From: Peribacillus sp. ACCC06369
GTDB lineage: Bacteria; Bacillota; Bacilli; Bacillales; DSM-1321
DNA: 64,000 nucleotides
Assembly (NCBI RefSeq): GCF_030348945.1
Contig: NZ_JAUCEN010000002.1
Coordinates: forward strand, 4,030,001-4,094,000
Reading direction: 5' to 3'
Below, piece by piece: positions 1 through 8,391 of the stretch. Numbering within the stretch: position 1 is the first letter of the stretch; the number at the start of each line of letters is the position of its first letter. Under the pieces are notes generated by a model. It was given only the letters and a program-made list of their open reading frames with translations. It did no database searches and was not told where the DNA came from. The position numbers were made by a program, and so were the translations under genes.

Positions 1-293
1 ATCTCGATCATTTCTTTAGGGACCTTTTCGAAGTAGTGTCCAAGTTCTATACATAAACATGAGGCGTTGCGTTCGATAAGATTTAACAAAAATGAAGTAT
101 TAGAGGAGTCTCTCCATTCAAAGCCAAATCCGGTGGAGAGTATCAGTTCCCCTCCCTGAAAGATGGTATCATCAAAAAACGGAATTTCAAGGACATGTGT
201 CCATTTGACTTGACGGTGCAACCCGTTTGCCCCCGCAACTACCTCCGTCTTTGAAAAGAGTGGGCGCTTAAGAACATCTTGTACTGTAAGCAT
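1..293 (-). CDS. PucR-family transcriptional regulator, N-terminal part (runs off left edge)
   Basis: The visible 97 codons begin MLTVQDVLKRPLFSKTEVVA and continue through HVLEIPF and ELILSTGFGF, the pattern of the PucR N-terminal (purine catabolism regulator-like) domain. The C-terminal helix-turn-helix part lies outside the window. The ATG is preceded by a good ribosome site (GAGGAGGTACAT). It is transcribed divergently from the alanine-dehydrogenase-like gene. In B. subtilis the PucR-type activator AdeR lies beside ald and activates it, so this is inferred to be the local regulator of the next gene and perhaps of the permease. Family call from sequence; target by analogy. Confidence 0.8.
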   Translation of the reverse strand, partial: MLTVQDVLKRPLFSKTEVVAGANGLHRQVKWTHVLEIPFFDDTIFQGGELILSTGFGFEWRDSSNTSFLLNLIERNASCLCIELGHYFEKVPKEMIE

Positions 294-749
294 ATGTACC
301 TCCTCATTTAATAATTGTTAGCTGTATCATCTTATTATAACTATACTAGAATGTCTAAGCCCATAAAATATGGATCCCTTTCTCTGTTTACCCCCAAGTA
401 ATACGGGTCGGTGTCTATAAGTACGTTCTTTTACCTGCTTTGATGAAATACCTTAATCAACCTGAGAATCTTTCATAATGGTATCCATTTACACCGTATT
501 TCATCAGTTATATGTGCGAATGAACGGTGGATTACTGAAACTTAAAACGACCAAAATATTAGATAAACAATGAAAAATTTTCACTTTTTCACCAATGCTG
601 TATTCATAAAAGTTCAAGATGACCGAAAGTGCTTGGTTAAAAAAAAACTAATATAAATTTAACCTCGTGTCTAATGAAAGGGTTATCATTTCCCTGTAAG
701 ATTTTAGAATGTTCAATAAATTAAATGCAATTAAAAAGGAGAATGAACA
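294..749. promoter_or_regulatory. Divergent intergenic region between PucR regulator and ald-like gene
   Basis: A 456-bp AT-rich spacer separates two divergent genes and must hold both promoters. The downstream gene has a clear ribosome site (AAAAAGGAGAATGAACA) before its ATG. I saw no riboswitch and no convincing long inverted repeat, and I could not fix an operator. Confidence 0.4.
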
Positions 750-1871
750 ATGATAGTAGGAGTGCCTAAAGAATTAAAAACTGCAGAGACTAGAGTGGGA
801 TTAAATCCAACGTGGGTAAAAAAATTAACAGCTTTCGGTCATGAAGTACTAATACAACGCATGGCAGGTGAAGCTAGTGGTTTTTGTGACGAAAAATATG
901 TTTTGGCTGGAGCAAAAATAGCAAACACGATTGACGAAATTTATGAGAAGGCAGAATTTGTTGTTAAAGTGAAGGAACTTCAACCCTATGAATACGGCCT
1001 TCTTAGAGAAAATCAAATGATAATGGCATGGTTTCATTTGGCGGAAGATGTAAATCATGAAATGACACAGGCATTACTAGATAAAAAAGCAATTTCATTA
1101 TCAATGGAATTAATCGTTTTACCTGATGGGACTAGACCTACAATTAAACCAATGAGTGAAATTGCAGGAACATTAGCAATGCTTGAAGCAGTCAAATATG
1201 CTCAATATGGTTATGGTGGAAAAGGAATACTTCTCCGGAAACTGGCCGGTTTACCGTCGAGCAAAGTATTCATACTTGGTGGTGGCAATGCTGGACTCAA
1301 TACTGCGCAAGTTGCTGTGGGTCTTGGATTGAATGTAACAATCATGGAAGCATCAATGAAACGCATTGATTATTTGAACGATCAGTTGCCACAGGTGGAC
1401 ATTTTGTGTTGGGATAAAGATATGATGTTCGAAGAACTTATTCAAAGTGATGTTTTAATTAATACAATTTATCCGATGCCAGGGGTAACCGAATCTCTCA
1501 TAACACGAGAGATGGTCAGTAAGATGAAACCTAATTCTATTATTATTGATATTGCAGGAACGGGTATAATTGAAACCTCACGTTATACGACTTTAGAGGA
1601 TCCAGTTTACTACGAACAAGAAGTCCTACATTACTGTGTCCCGAATATGCCTGCTCTATGTCCACAAACCTCGACAAACATGATGTTGATGACAACCGGC
1701 CCATATATTATGAACATTGCGAATAATGGTTTGAAAGAGGTTGTAGTAAATGATGCAATAGTAAGAAATTGTATCAGCACTTTGAACGGTGAAATTGTTC
1801 ATCACGAAGTTGGGATCAATCATAACATGCCTTATACTGATATAAAAACGGAGTTACTATTGTCCAAATAA
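750..1871 (+). CDS. ald: Alanine dehydrogenase-like protein (divergent Ald)
   Basis: At 373 residues it has the length and architecture of NAD-dependent alanine dehydrogenase, which interconverts L-alanine and pyruvate plus ammonia. The N-terminal substrate-domain signature IVGVPKE is present, as are Lys75 in VKVKEL and His96 in WFHLAED at the standard positions. The Rossmann glycine motif is ILGGGNAGLNTAQVA (175-189). The loop that normally reads DVAxDQGG is here DIAGTGIIET (267-276). It is one to two residues shorter and lacks the Asp near position 270 that acts in catalysis in characterised enzymes. The tail also differs (MMLMTTGPYIMNIANNG). It could be a specialised paralogue with altered substrate. 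The PucR neighbour and permease support an amino-acid catabolic role. Confidence 0.75.
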   Translation: MIVGVPKELKTAETRVGLNPTWVKKLTAFGHEVLIQRMAGEASGFCDEKYVLAGAKIANTIDEIYEKAEFVVKVKELQPYEYGLLRENQMIMAWFHLAEDVNHEMTQALLDKKAISLSMELIVLPDGTRPTIKPMSEIAGTLAMLEAVKYAQYGYGGKGILLRKLAGLPSSKVFILGGGNAGLNTAQVAVGLGLNVTIMEASMKRIDYLNDQLPQVDILCWDKDMMFEELIQSDVLINTIYPMPGVTESLITREMVSKMKPNSIIIDIAGTGIIETSRYTTLEDPVYYEQEVLHYCVPNMPALCPQTSTNMMLMTTGPYIMNIANNGLKEVVVNDAIVRNCISTLNGEIVHHEVGINHNMPYTDIKTELLLSK

Positions 1872-2257
1872 TAAAGCGTCCTTAGAGTCATCTCATATTC
1901 TACGTTTCATTTCTATTGATTAGAAATCAGTATACAAGTTATTGAACAAATCGCTACTAAAGAATTTCTAGGAGTCAGGAAAGATGCCAGCGAGAAAACT
2001 TTTGCAGGAATTATATAAGATATAATATACATTCCAATGAATTATCTTTGTCATTCTGCAGACGGAATTCTCTACGAGGAACGGGGAGATAAGTTCTACA
2101 CAACAAATTCATGGATAATTCAAAGCAGGCTCCCTAGCATCTTTCTGACTCTTTTATGATTACTAGAAAACCACGTATTAAAAAAGCTATGGACGTAATA
2201 ATATAGATCCCACTTCTTGTAAAAGGTTAAATCAGGTAAAAGAGGAGAGTATTTTAC
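1872..2257. other. Intergenic region, possible coding remnant
   Basis: No recognisable gene. A 40-codon open stretch starting at 2037 on the plus strand (MNYLCHSADGILYEERGDKF...) looks protein-like but has no ribosome site and no family I know, so it may be decayed. No hairpin followed by a T-run was seen behind ald, so read-through to the permease is possible. Confidence 0.25.
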
Positions 2258-3625
2258 ATGTCAAATTTAAGGAAAACAGATCGAACACTGACACTCATTC
2301 CAGTAGTGTTGTTTGGTTTTTCATTTATGGGGTTAACCACAGCTTTTACTACGTATGGTATTGCGGCTAATATTTCCCACGGTATGGTTCCGGGGGCAAT
2401 GATTGTTGCTCTAGTGGTAATGATGTTTACTGCTTACAGTTATGGGAAAATGGCAATTGCGTTTCCATCATCCGGTTCTGCATATGTTTATACGCAAAAA
2501 TCGATCAATCCCTCTGTTGGATTTCTTGTCGGATGGGTAATCTTAATGGATTATTTATTTATGCCAATGGTAAATTACTTAGTATTTGGTATATTTTTCT
2601 CAGCAGCCTTTCCTACAATTCCAAGTTACATCTGGATTGCAGGTATGCTGGTGCTCGTCACTTTTATTAATATTAAAGGATTGAAGTTTGCTACAAATGT
2701 AAACGCATTCATAACGATTTTCGCTTTACTTTTTATCCTTATCTTTATAGGTTTTTCCATTAAGGAAATTTTTATGGGCGAAGGCACGGCAACTCTTTTA
2801 TCTCTTGAGCCATTCTATAATTCGAAAGAACCCTTTTCTTATACAATAGCTGGAGCAGCTTTATTATGCTTTTGTTTCCTTGGATTTGAATCAGTTACAG
2901 CGTTTGCTGAAGAGACAGTGAACCCTAAGAAAACGATTCCCCGAGCTGTTATTTTAATTACTCTTGGTGGTGGTTTAATCTTTACAAGTGTTGCATATTT
3001 CTCATATCTTGTATGGCCAGAATATAACACATTTAATAATCCTGATTCGGCTGCCTACGAAATTATTAAACTTGTTGGTGGAAAGGCGATGTACTCAATA
3101 TATCTTGCGCTTTACGCATTAGCTGTATTGGGTAGTGCCATGTCGTCCCAGGCAAGTGCATCACGAGTCCTCTATACGATGGGGCGAGATGGACAGTTTC
3201 CTAAAAAGTTCTTTGGCACCCTGCATCCGAGATATAGAACACCCGTAAATAATATCCTGATCATTAGTTCTGTCTCTTTGCTTGCTTTATTTTTAAGTTT
3301 AGATCTTGTAGCATCATTCATTAATTTCGGGGCGTTTCTTGCGTATACTTGTGTTAATATTGCCGTAATTGCTCATTATTATATTAGAAATAGAGAACGT
3401 TCGGTAAAAGGAACTATCTTATATTTATTTGTGCCTCTTATTGGAGCTGCTCTTGATATTTTACTACTTGTGAATCTTGATGTGCACTCAAAAATACTTG
3501 GAGTAAGTTGGTTAATAATAGGCTTCATTTATTTACTTGTATTGACAAAGGGACTTAAAAAACAGCCACCACAATTGAAAATCGAAGAAAATTATGATGT
3601 AGATTTAAAAAGCCAGGATGCTTGA
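2258..3625 (+). CDS. APC-family amino acid/amine permease
   Basis: A 455-residue hydrophobic protein with about 12 membrane segments and a cytoplasmic charged tail. Hallmarks of the amino acid-polyamine-organocation superfamily are the first-helix stretch VVLFGFSFMGLTT (16-28), the PSSGSAYVYT loop (70-79), and FLGFESVTAFAEETVNP (207-223) before helix 6. It probably imports an amino acid or amine in symport with protons; the substrate cannot be read from sequence. The start follows AAGAGGAGAGT. It lies 386 bp behind the ald-like gene on the same strand, so supply of that enzyme's substrate is a reasonable inference. Confidence 0.85.
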   Translation: MSNLRKTDRTLTLIPVVLFGFSFMGLTTAFTTYGIAANISHGMVPGAMIVALVVMMFTAYSYGKMAIAFPSSGSAYVYTQKSINPSVGFLVGWVILMDYLFMPMVNYLVFGIFFSAAFPTIPSYIWIAGMLVLVTFINIKGLKFATNVNAFITIFALLFILIFIGFSIKEIFMGEGTATLLSLEPFYNSKEPFSYTIAGAALLCFCFLGFESVTAFAEETVNPKKTIPRAVILITLGGGLIFTSVAYFSYLVWPEYNTFNNPDSAAYEIIKLVGGKAMYSIYLALYALAVLGSAMSSQASASRVLYTMGRDGQFPKKFFGTLHPRYRTPVNNILIISSVSLLALFLSLDLVASFINFGAFLAYTCVNIAVIAHYYIRNRERSVKGTILYLFVPLIGAALDILLLVNLDVHSKILGVSWLIIGFIYLLVLTKGLKKQPPQLKIEENYDVDLKSQDA

Positions 3626-3795
3626 AAATAAGATAAAAATGCAGCTTAGACACGACTATTGTCGGTATGAGACATACAGGTCATTACTGGATTAATCTAT
3701 CGAATGGTTATCTAACGAAAAGATTGATGTAGTAAGTCAATCCTCACCTTGTGAAAAGAAATAAAGAGAATCGAGATAGAACCCAGTCCAAAAGT

Positions 3796-3855
3796 GAAAA
3801 AGTGCAGCATCCCTCATCCCCACTCATGGGTGAAAGAGATGCTGCACTTTTTTTT
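3796..3855. terminator. Bidirectional intrinsic terminator
   Basis: A long inverted repeat (AAAAAGTGCAGCATC ... GATGCTGCACTTTTTTTT) has an A-run on the left and a T-run on the right. It sits between the convergent permease gene and the phnX remnant and can stop transcription from both. Confidence 0.85.
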
Positions 3856-3866
3856 GGCACTGGGAG

Positions 3867-4169
3867 TTAGCTTGAACGAGGTCTCTTCCCTTCTGATATA
3901 AGAAGGTTGATGGTATCTATGAGTTCAGGTAATTCCTCAATCGTTTTGACGGTAAAGTCGGCACCGTTTTTCATAAAGGTGTCTGCCGTTTTAGAGATGA
4001 GATTTTGTTTATCAAGTTCTGGTAAACTTGTATACTCATTCAAACTCAATCCCATCTCGGAGCTTCCGACAATGACTCCGACCGTCCATACTCCAGCATT
4101 CACTCCTTCTTTCATATCGGAAATGGTATCCCCTACCTTCACTACCTTCCTTGATGCCGTTAACTTCAA
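3867..4169 (-). pseudogene. phnX: Phosphonoacetaldehyde hydrolase (phnX), C-terminal fragment
   Basis: The roughly 90 residues from KVVKVGDTISDMKEGVNAG onward match the end of phosphonoacetaldehyde hydrolase, a HAD-superfamily enzyme that cleaves the C-P bond of phosphonoacetaldehyde. VGDTISD is HAD motif IV; WTVGVIVGSSEMGLS and ENGADF-type strings follow. The family is about 265 residues long. The nucleophile-bearing first two thirds, with the DxAGT motif and Schiff-base lysine, are absent. Homology stops at about 4165, exactly where a dispersed GC-rich repeat begins. No ribosome site precedes the nominal ATG. It is a decayed remnant. Confidence 0.85.
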
Positions 4170-4300
4170 TTGAAGAAATTTGCGTCACTCCTGCCGAATA
4201 CCTGGCTAGCCGAGACCCCGCAGGCGCTTGCTTTGATGTGGCTTGGCAGACAGTCGGCGGAAAGGGGAGCGGATTTCTGAAATCAACTGGAACGTTTTCT
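4165..4300 (+). repeat. Dispersed repeat, copy 1
   Basis: The segment beginning TTGAAGAAATTTGCGTCACTC and ending near AACGTTTTCTT recurs at 44740-44859 with only scattered differences. Shared blocks include CTCCTGCCGAATA, CTGGCTAGCCG, GGCTTGGCAGACA and GGAGCGGATTTCTGA. No open frame is conserved between copies. Copy 1 joins directly to the truncated end of phnX. Confidence 0.8.
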
Positions 4301-4344
4301 TGAGGGTTTGTAAAATCCAATCATTGATTTCCACTTCAGGTACT

Positions 4345-4425
4345 CGCTTTCCGCGGGCGGTCCGGGAAGCCTCCTCGGCGCTTTTGCGCCTGCGGGGACT
4401 CCCTTGGACGCGCTTTTCCCGCATT
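4345..4425. repeat. GC-rich repeat module next to copy 1
   Basis: A strongly GC-rich block (CGCTTTCCGCGGGCGG, GCCTCCTCGGCGC, GCGCCTGCGGGGACTCCC) in otherwise AT-rich DNA. It resembles GC-rich intergenic repeats I recall from Bacillus-group genomes. It can fold on itself (GGCGC TTTT GCGCC). No other copy of this exact module was found in the window. Confidence 0.5.
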
Positions 4426-4493
4426 TCTACTGGATCTTTGGATTTAAAGGAATGGTTGTGCTGGATTCTCGTTTAATGGTTCCGGACAAATAA

Positions 4494-4524
4494 AAAAATG
4501 CCCTTTCATACCGAGGGCATTTTC
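4494..4524 (-). terminator. Intrinsic terminator
   Basis: AATGCCCT...AGGGCATT hairpin; on the minus strand it is followed by TTTTTTT. It sits just downstream of the 116-residue gene at 4538. Confidence 0.8.
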
Positions 4525-4537
4525 ATCATCCAATTTA

Positions 4538-4888
4538 TTAATTTACGAAAAGATATAACTTTCTATGATATTCCACAAATGCCTGCTGGTCCTTTTCCGT
4601 GTAGTCCATCCACTTCACTTTCTTGCATCTTTCCTCTAATCTCTCATTCAACTCATCTTCTATTTCATTCATGAAACGAATGATTTCCCCATAAGGCATA
4701 TTGAAATGACGGGCTGCGAGCCTGGGCGGAGAATGCTTTACCAGCAATCTCATGAATTGATCGACCGTGTCCGCCTTCGAGGCAAGATAATCTTCCTCAT
4801 TCACGATGAATTCATACACTTGTTTTTTCACGCCAGAAAGTCTGGTCACTTCGTCGCGCAATAAAAACTCCATTAATCTTTCGTTCAT
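4538..4888 (-). CDS. Conserved hypothetical protein with helix-turn-helix-like segment
   Basis: A 116-residue, charged, all-helical soluble protein I cannot assign to a named family. Residues 52-78 (PPRLAARHFNMPYGEIIRFM) read like a DNA-binding helix-turn-helix: LAARHFNMPYGEI has the usual Ala and turn positions. A regulator of replication or transcription is therefore possible. It is a single gene with its own terminator. The ATG follows GAGGTAGAGCCAT, a modest ribosome site. Confidence 0.6.
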   Translation of the reverse strand: MNERLMEFLLRDEVTRLSGVKKQVYEFIVNEEDYLASKADTVDQFMRLLVKHSPPRLAARHFNMPYGEIIRFMNEIEDELNERLEERCKKVKWMDYTEKDQQAFVEYHRKLYLFVN

Positions 4889-5431
4889 ATGGCTCTACCT
4901 CGAATTTGTTTATATTTACATTCTTTTTAGATCATGTATGAAAAGGTTATACTGCCCTTCACACCTCATTATGACATCGTAACCCCAAGCCATCAAGCAA
5001 TTCCTGTATCCTCACACAAACCGTAACTGTTACGATTAGTGATCCTTTTTAAGTAAAATAACATGTATATGCCTCATAGTCAACGTTCGAGCTGTGTGCA
5101 TCCCTTTATGCATATTTAGAATCGTTTATTGGCAAAATATGAGTATGAACAAATGGCACAACACAATCTTATTAATTTTTATATATGTAAAGAGAATAAT
5201 TTTGTTAAAATTTGATATAATAAATGTAATATTTAGTCAATTAGCATCTTTTTATAGAATTTGCTTTTGTAAAGGAGTAAAATGATGCTAATGACATCTT
5301 ATTTTTTCCAATGTTTCCGAGGAGTTATAGGGTGGGTATAGCAAGTACATAGTGACAGCTGAAATGCTGTCCGACATATCGGTTGTTTTCATTTGTTCAG
5401 AATAACAATGAAAAGAATAAGGAGTGATTTT
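4889..5431. other. Intergenic region with a possible 19-codon leader-type ORF
   Basis: AT-rich spacer between divergent genes. The only item of note is ATGATGCTAATGACATC at 5282, preceded by a near-ideal AAAGGAGTAAA ribosome site and open for 19 codons to 5341. A TATAAT box is visible at 5216. The short frame could be a leader peptide or a chance match. Nothing else was recognised. Confidence 0.3.
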
Positions 5432-5653
5432 TTGAAACCTTCAACAAATCGCATGTTAACCCGTATTAAATCCGTTTATATGTTCATCAGTAATAACGGT
5501 ACGGTTTCTACTCAAGAGCTTGTAGAAGAATTTGGCATCACTCCTCGAACTGTGCAGCGCGATTTAAATGTCTTAGCATACAATGACCTTGTTCAAAGCC
5601 CAAGCCGTGGCCTTTGGACGACAACAAGTAAAAAGGTGAAGATGTCATCGTAA
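5432..5653 (+). CDS. Small DeoR-type helix-turn-helix protein
   Basis: From the TTG at 5432 (ribosome site AAGGAGTGATTT) the product is 73 residues. Almost all of it is a DeoR-type winged helix: MLTRIKSVYMFISNNGTVST, ELVEEFGITPRTVQRDLNVL and a wing ending RGLWTTTSKK. There is no effector domain, so it is a stand-alone DNA-binding protein, a form often found in Bacillus. An earlier in-frame codon at 5393 has no ribosome site. Target unknown. Confidence 0.75.
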   Translation: MKPSTNRMLTRIKSVYMFISNNGTVSTQELVEEFGITPRTVQRDLNVLAYNDLVQSPSRGLWTTTSKKVKMSS

Positions 5654-5694
5654 AAAGAACGACCACCCGAACAAGATCGATATGTAAAATACTT

Positions 5695-5727
5695 TGAGGC
5701 GGACAATATTTGTCCGCCTCATTTTTT
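5695..5727 (+). terminator. Intrinsic terminator
   Basis: GAGGCGGACAA TAT TTGTCCGCCTC stem followed by ATTTTTT, 40 bp behind the small DeoR-type gene. Confidence 0.9.
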
Positions 5728-5737
5728 ATGCCTATAT

Positions 5738-6460
5738 TCATTCAGCAGGCTGCCCCGCCTTTAACTGTTCAAGCTCTTCCGCCGTTAGCTCACGGTACTC
5801 ACCAAGCTCAAGTTCCTCATCAAGCTGTAAACTTCCCATGGAAAGACGCTTTAGGTAGACGACACGTTTGCCGACGGCCTCAAACATCCGCTTCACCTGA
5901 TGGAACTTTCCTTCCATGATCGTCAGCTCGATATCCGAAGTCAGACCTGATTTTAAAATATTCAATTCACCTGGTTTTGTTTCGTACCCATCATCCAAGG
6001 TCACGCCGTTGCGGAATGCCTCAATATCCTCTTCCGTCACTTCGCCATCAATGACCGCAAAATATGTTTTAGGGACATGTTTCTTCGGGGAAAGCAATTG
6101 GTGGGCAAGTTTTCCATCATTTGTGATAAGCAATAACCCTTCTGTGTCCTTATCCAGACGGCCTACAGGAAATGGCTCGAATACTGAATCCTCTGGCTCC
6201 AAGATGTCGATGACCGTTTCTTGGTGTTTGTCTTCCGTTGCCGACAATACGCCTGGCGGTTTATTCATCATTAAATATATGAACTCCCTATATTCAACCC
6301 GTTCATCATGGACGGTCACGACTTCCGTATCAGGGTCCACTTGCTCTTTCGGATCCTTCAGCACCCTTTCATCGACCTTCACGGCGCCGGATTTCAGGAG
6401 CTTTTTCACTTCTTTCCTGCTGCCATAACCAATATTGGATAAAATTTTATCAATTCTCAT
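5738..6460 (-). CDS. ytzG: 16S rRNA pseudouridine synthase, RsuA family (YtzG-like)
   Basis: A 240-residue enzyme with an N-terminal S4 RNA-binding domain (RIDKILSNIGYGSRKEVKKL, 2-21) and an RsuA/RluB catalytic domain. The catalytic aspartate is D103 in GRLDKDTEGLLL; MNKPPG (65-70) and HQVKRMF are further family motifs. It isomerises a specific uridine in small-subunit rRNA, by RsuA precedent U516. It is encoded downstream of a ytgP/murJ homologue, as in B. subtilis, though a terminator hairpin separates the two. Start supported by AGGAGGAAACG. Confidence 0.9.
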   Translation of the reverse strand: MRIDKILSNIGYGSRKEVKKLLKSGAVKVDERVLKDPKEQVDPDTEVVTVHDERVEYREFIYLMMNKPPGVLSATEDKHQETVIDILEPEDSVFEPFPVGRLDKDTEGLLLITNDGKLAHQLLSPKKHVPKTYFAVIDGEVTEEDIEAFRNGVTLDDGYETKPGELNILKSGLTSDIELTIMEGKFHQVKRMFEAVGKRVVYLKRLSMGSLQLDEELELGEYRELTAEELEQLKAGQPAE

Positions 6461-6484
6461 CGTTTCCTCCTAAAGCCTTTTCAG

Positions 6485-6520
6485 TAAAAAGCCTTGCCCA
6501 CTTTAATGACAGGCAAGGCC
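6485..6520 (-). terminator. Intrinsic terminator behind murJ/ytgP
   Basis: Minus-strand GCCTTGCC ... GGGCAAGGC stem followed by TTTTT. It lies between the flippase gene and the pseudouridine synthase gene, so the two may be transcribed separately. Confidence 0.8.
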
Positions 6521-6584
6521 AATATATTTTTAATCTGGGGATTCATTTTATCATACCCTTTTTTTTACACATCAAACTTCTATC

Positions 6585-8186
6585 TTATAATCCCAATTTA
6601 GCTTTTAACCGATCGATCCGGGTACCGAACAAACGATGGGCAAGTTTGCTTTTCAAGGAAAGTGCCGCATAAATGAGCGCTCCAAAGATTGCACAAATGG
6701 CCACGATCAAAATCGCTTGAAAGCGCCCTTCCGTTGTAAGCCACAGCGATAATAAACTGTTCATGCCCCATGCAGCCAGTCCCATAATTATTGAAAAAAC
6801 AGAGATCAAAACAGATCTTCTGATGGTAAGGCTGTAACGATATCCAGTAAAGTAAGTAATGATATACAAATTCAGCAGTACAGCAGCCAAGTAGCCGAAT
6901 GCCGTGGCATAAACGGATCCTTCCGTTTCAAACAACTTGATCATCGGGATATTCAAGCTCAATTTGATTAAAAAGCCAACAAGCAGGCTGAGCACCGTAT
7001 ATTTCTGCTGATTGATGCCTTGTAAAACGGCCGCCGAAACGGAAAAAAGTGCAAACAAGATGGAAACGGGCGCATATGCCTTCAGGACACTGATTCCTAG
7101 TGGATCATGGCTATAAAAGGCACTATAGATTGGATCGGCCAGTACCGACATGCCAACGACCGCAGGGATCGTAATGAACAACAAAATCTGGAAGGCTTGG
7201 TTCAGCTGGCGGTTTAACTCTTCCGAATCCTCGCTTACATAAGCCTTCGTCACCGAGGGCAGAAGCGCCATTGAAAACCCGGTTGCAAGCGTCATGGGAA
7301 TCAAGACAAGCTTTTGGGCATATACATTCAACACCCCAAGGGCATCTTCTGCGACATGCTGCAGCCCGATGGCCGACATCGCCTTATTGAAAGACAGCAA
7401 GTCCGCCAACTGAAACATTGGCATCGCGATTCCGACGAATATGAAAGGAATCGACGACAGAAATATTTCTTTATAGATTTCCTTCAGGGAAATGTCCATC
7501 GTCCCCCGGTCTTTCTTCATCAAGCTGTCCAAATGGGGTTTTTGTTTTTTCCAATACCAAAATAACACCACTAAACCGCCGACAGCCCCAACCGTCGCCG
7601 CGAATGTAGCCATTTGGATGGCCTTCACTAACTCTCCATCCAAGACATTTAAAACAACATACACACCGGCCAGAAGGAACACAATGCGGACAATTTGTTC
7701 GACAACCTGAGAGATGGCCGTTGGTTCCATCGCTTCATGACCTTGAAAGAAGCCGCGGATGATACTCATGAACGGTACAAAAATCAAGGCGAAGCTGACT
7801 GCCCGTATGATCTCCGTGACATCACTGACATCTTCCTTCTTGACCCCGAAGACTCCAGTAAACATCGGTGCCATCGTATAAAGAACCAAAAAAGCGAGAA
7901 AACCGGTGACAACCATTAATTTCAGACTCGATTTAAATAACTTCTCACCGACGGCGTATTCCTCGAGCGCATTATACTTCGAAATGAATTTAGAAACAGC
8001 AAGCGGCATGCCTGCCGTTGCAAAGCTAATGAAAATGGTATATGGAACGTACCCATATTGATACAGGGTAGCCCCTTTATTCCCAACCATATGTTCAAAT
8101 GGGATGACGTAAAATAAACCAAGTACCTTGGAAATAATCGCTCCCAGCGTTAATATAAAAGCCCCTTTTAAAAACTTAGATGACAT
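6585..8186 (-). CDS. ytgP: Lipid II flippase MurJ/YtgP (MOP superfamily)
   Basis: A 533-residue polytopic membrane protein with about 14 membrane segments, the usual size of the polysaccharide/MurJ branch of the MOP exporter superfamily. The N terminus FLKGAFILTLGAIISKVLGL and the stretches GMPLAVSKFISKY and IIRGFFQGHEAMEPTAISQV are typical of B. subtilis YtgP. YtgP was shown genetically to translocate lipid-linked peptidoglycan precursor. Tail residues are basic and cytoplasmic. It stands upstream of ytzG as in B. subtilis. Confidence 0.9.
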   Translation of the reverse strand: MSSKFLKGAFILTLGAIISKVLGLFYVIPFEHMVGNKGATLYQYGYVPYTIFISFATAGMPLAVSKFISKYNALEEYAVGEKLFKSSLKLMVVTGFLAFLVLYTMAPMFTGVFGVKKEDVSDVTEIIRAVSFALIFVPFMSIIRGFFQGHEAMEPTAISQVVEQIVRIVFLLAGVYVVLNVLDGELVKAIQMATFAATVGAVGGLVVLFWYWKKQKPHLDSLMKKDRGTMDISLKEIYKEIFLSSIPFIFVGIAMPMFQLADLLSFNKAMSAIGLQHVAEDALGVLNVYAQKLVLIPMTLATGFSMALLPSVTKAYVSEDSEELNRQLNQAFQILLFITIPAVVGMSVLADPIYSAFYSHDPLGISVLKAYAPVSILFALFSVSAAVLQGINQQKYTVLSLLVGFLIKLSLNIPMIKLFETEGSVYATAFGYLAAVLLNLYIITYFTGYRYSLTIRRSVLISVFSIIMGLAAWGMNSLLSLWLTTEGRFQAILIVAICAIFGALIYAALSLKSKLAHRLFGTRIDRLKAKLGL

Positions 8187-8391
8187 CTAATCCCTTCCTG
8201 CCTCTGTCAGTTACGTTTCACACGCTCTTTATCTTATCATATTAAAGTATTTTTTCTATAGAAAACTACAATCAAGTTTATCGTTTTCGAAGATAATACA
8301 CAAACAAATAATTCCTTTTTTTCTACATTCGCAATCTGACGGGCACTTGCTATATAATGAAGGGACTGAAAATGATAAAGTGGTGATCAAT

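Noticed and set aside
4206-4476. Open frames within the GC-rich repeat beside phnX
   Set aside because: GC-rich repeat leaves frames open on both strands; none is kept in the second repeat copy.
5916-6428. 170-codon plus-strand frame opposite the pseudouridine synthase
   Set aside because: Ser-rich antisense artefact of the real gene.
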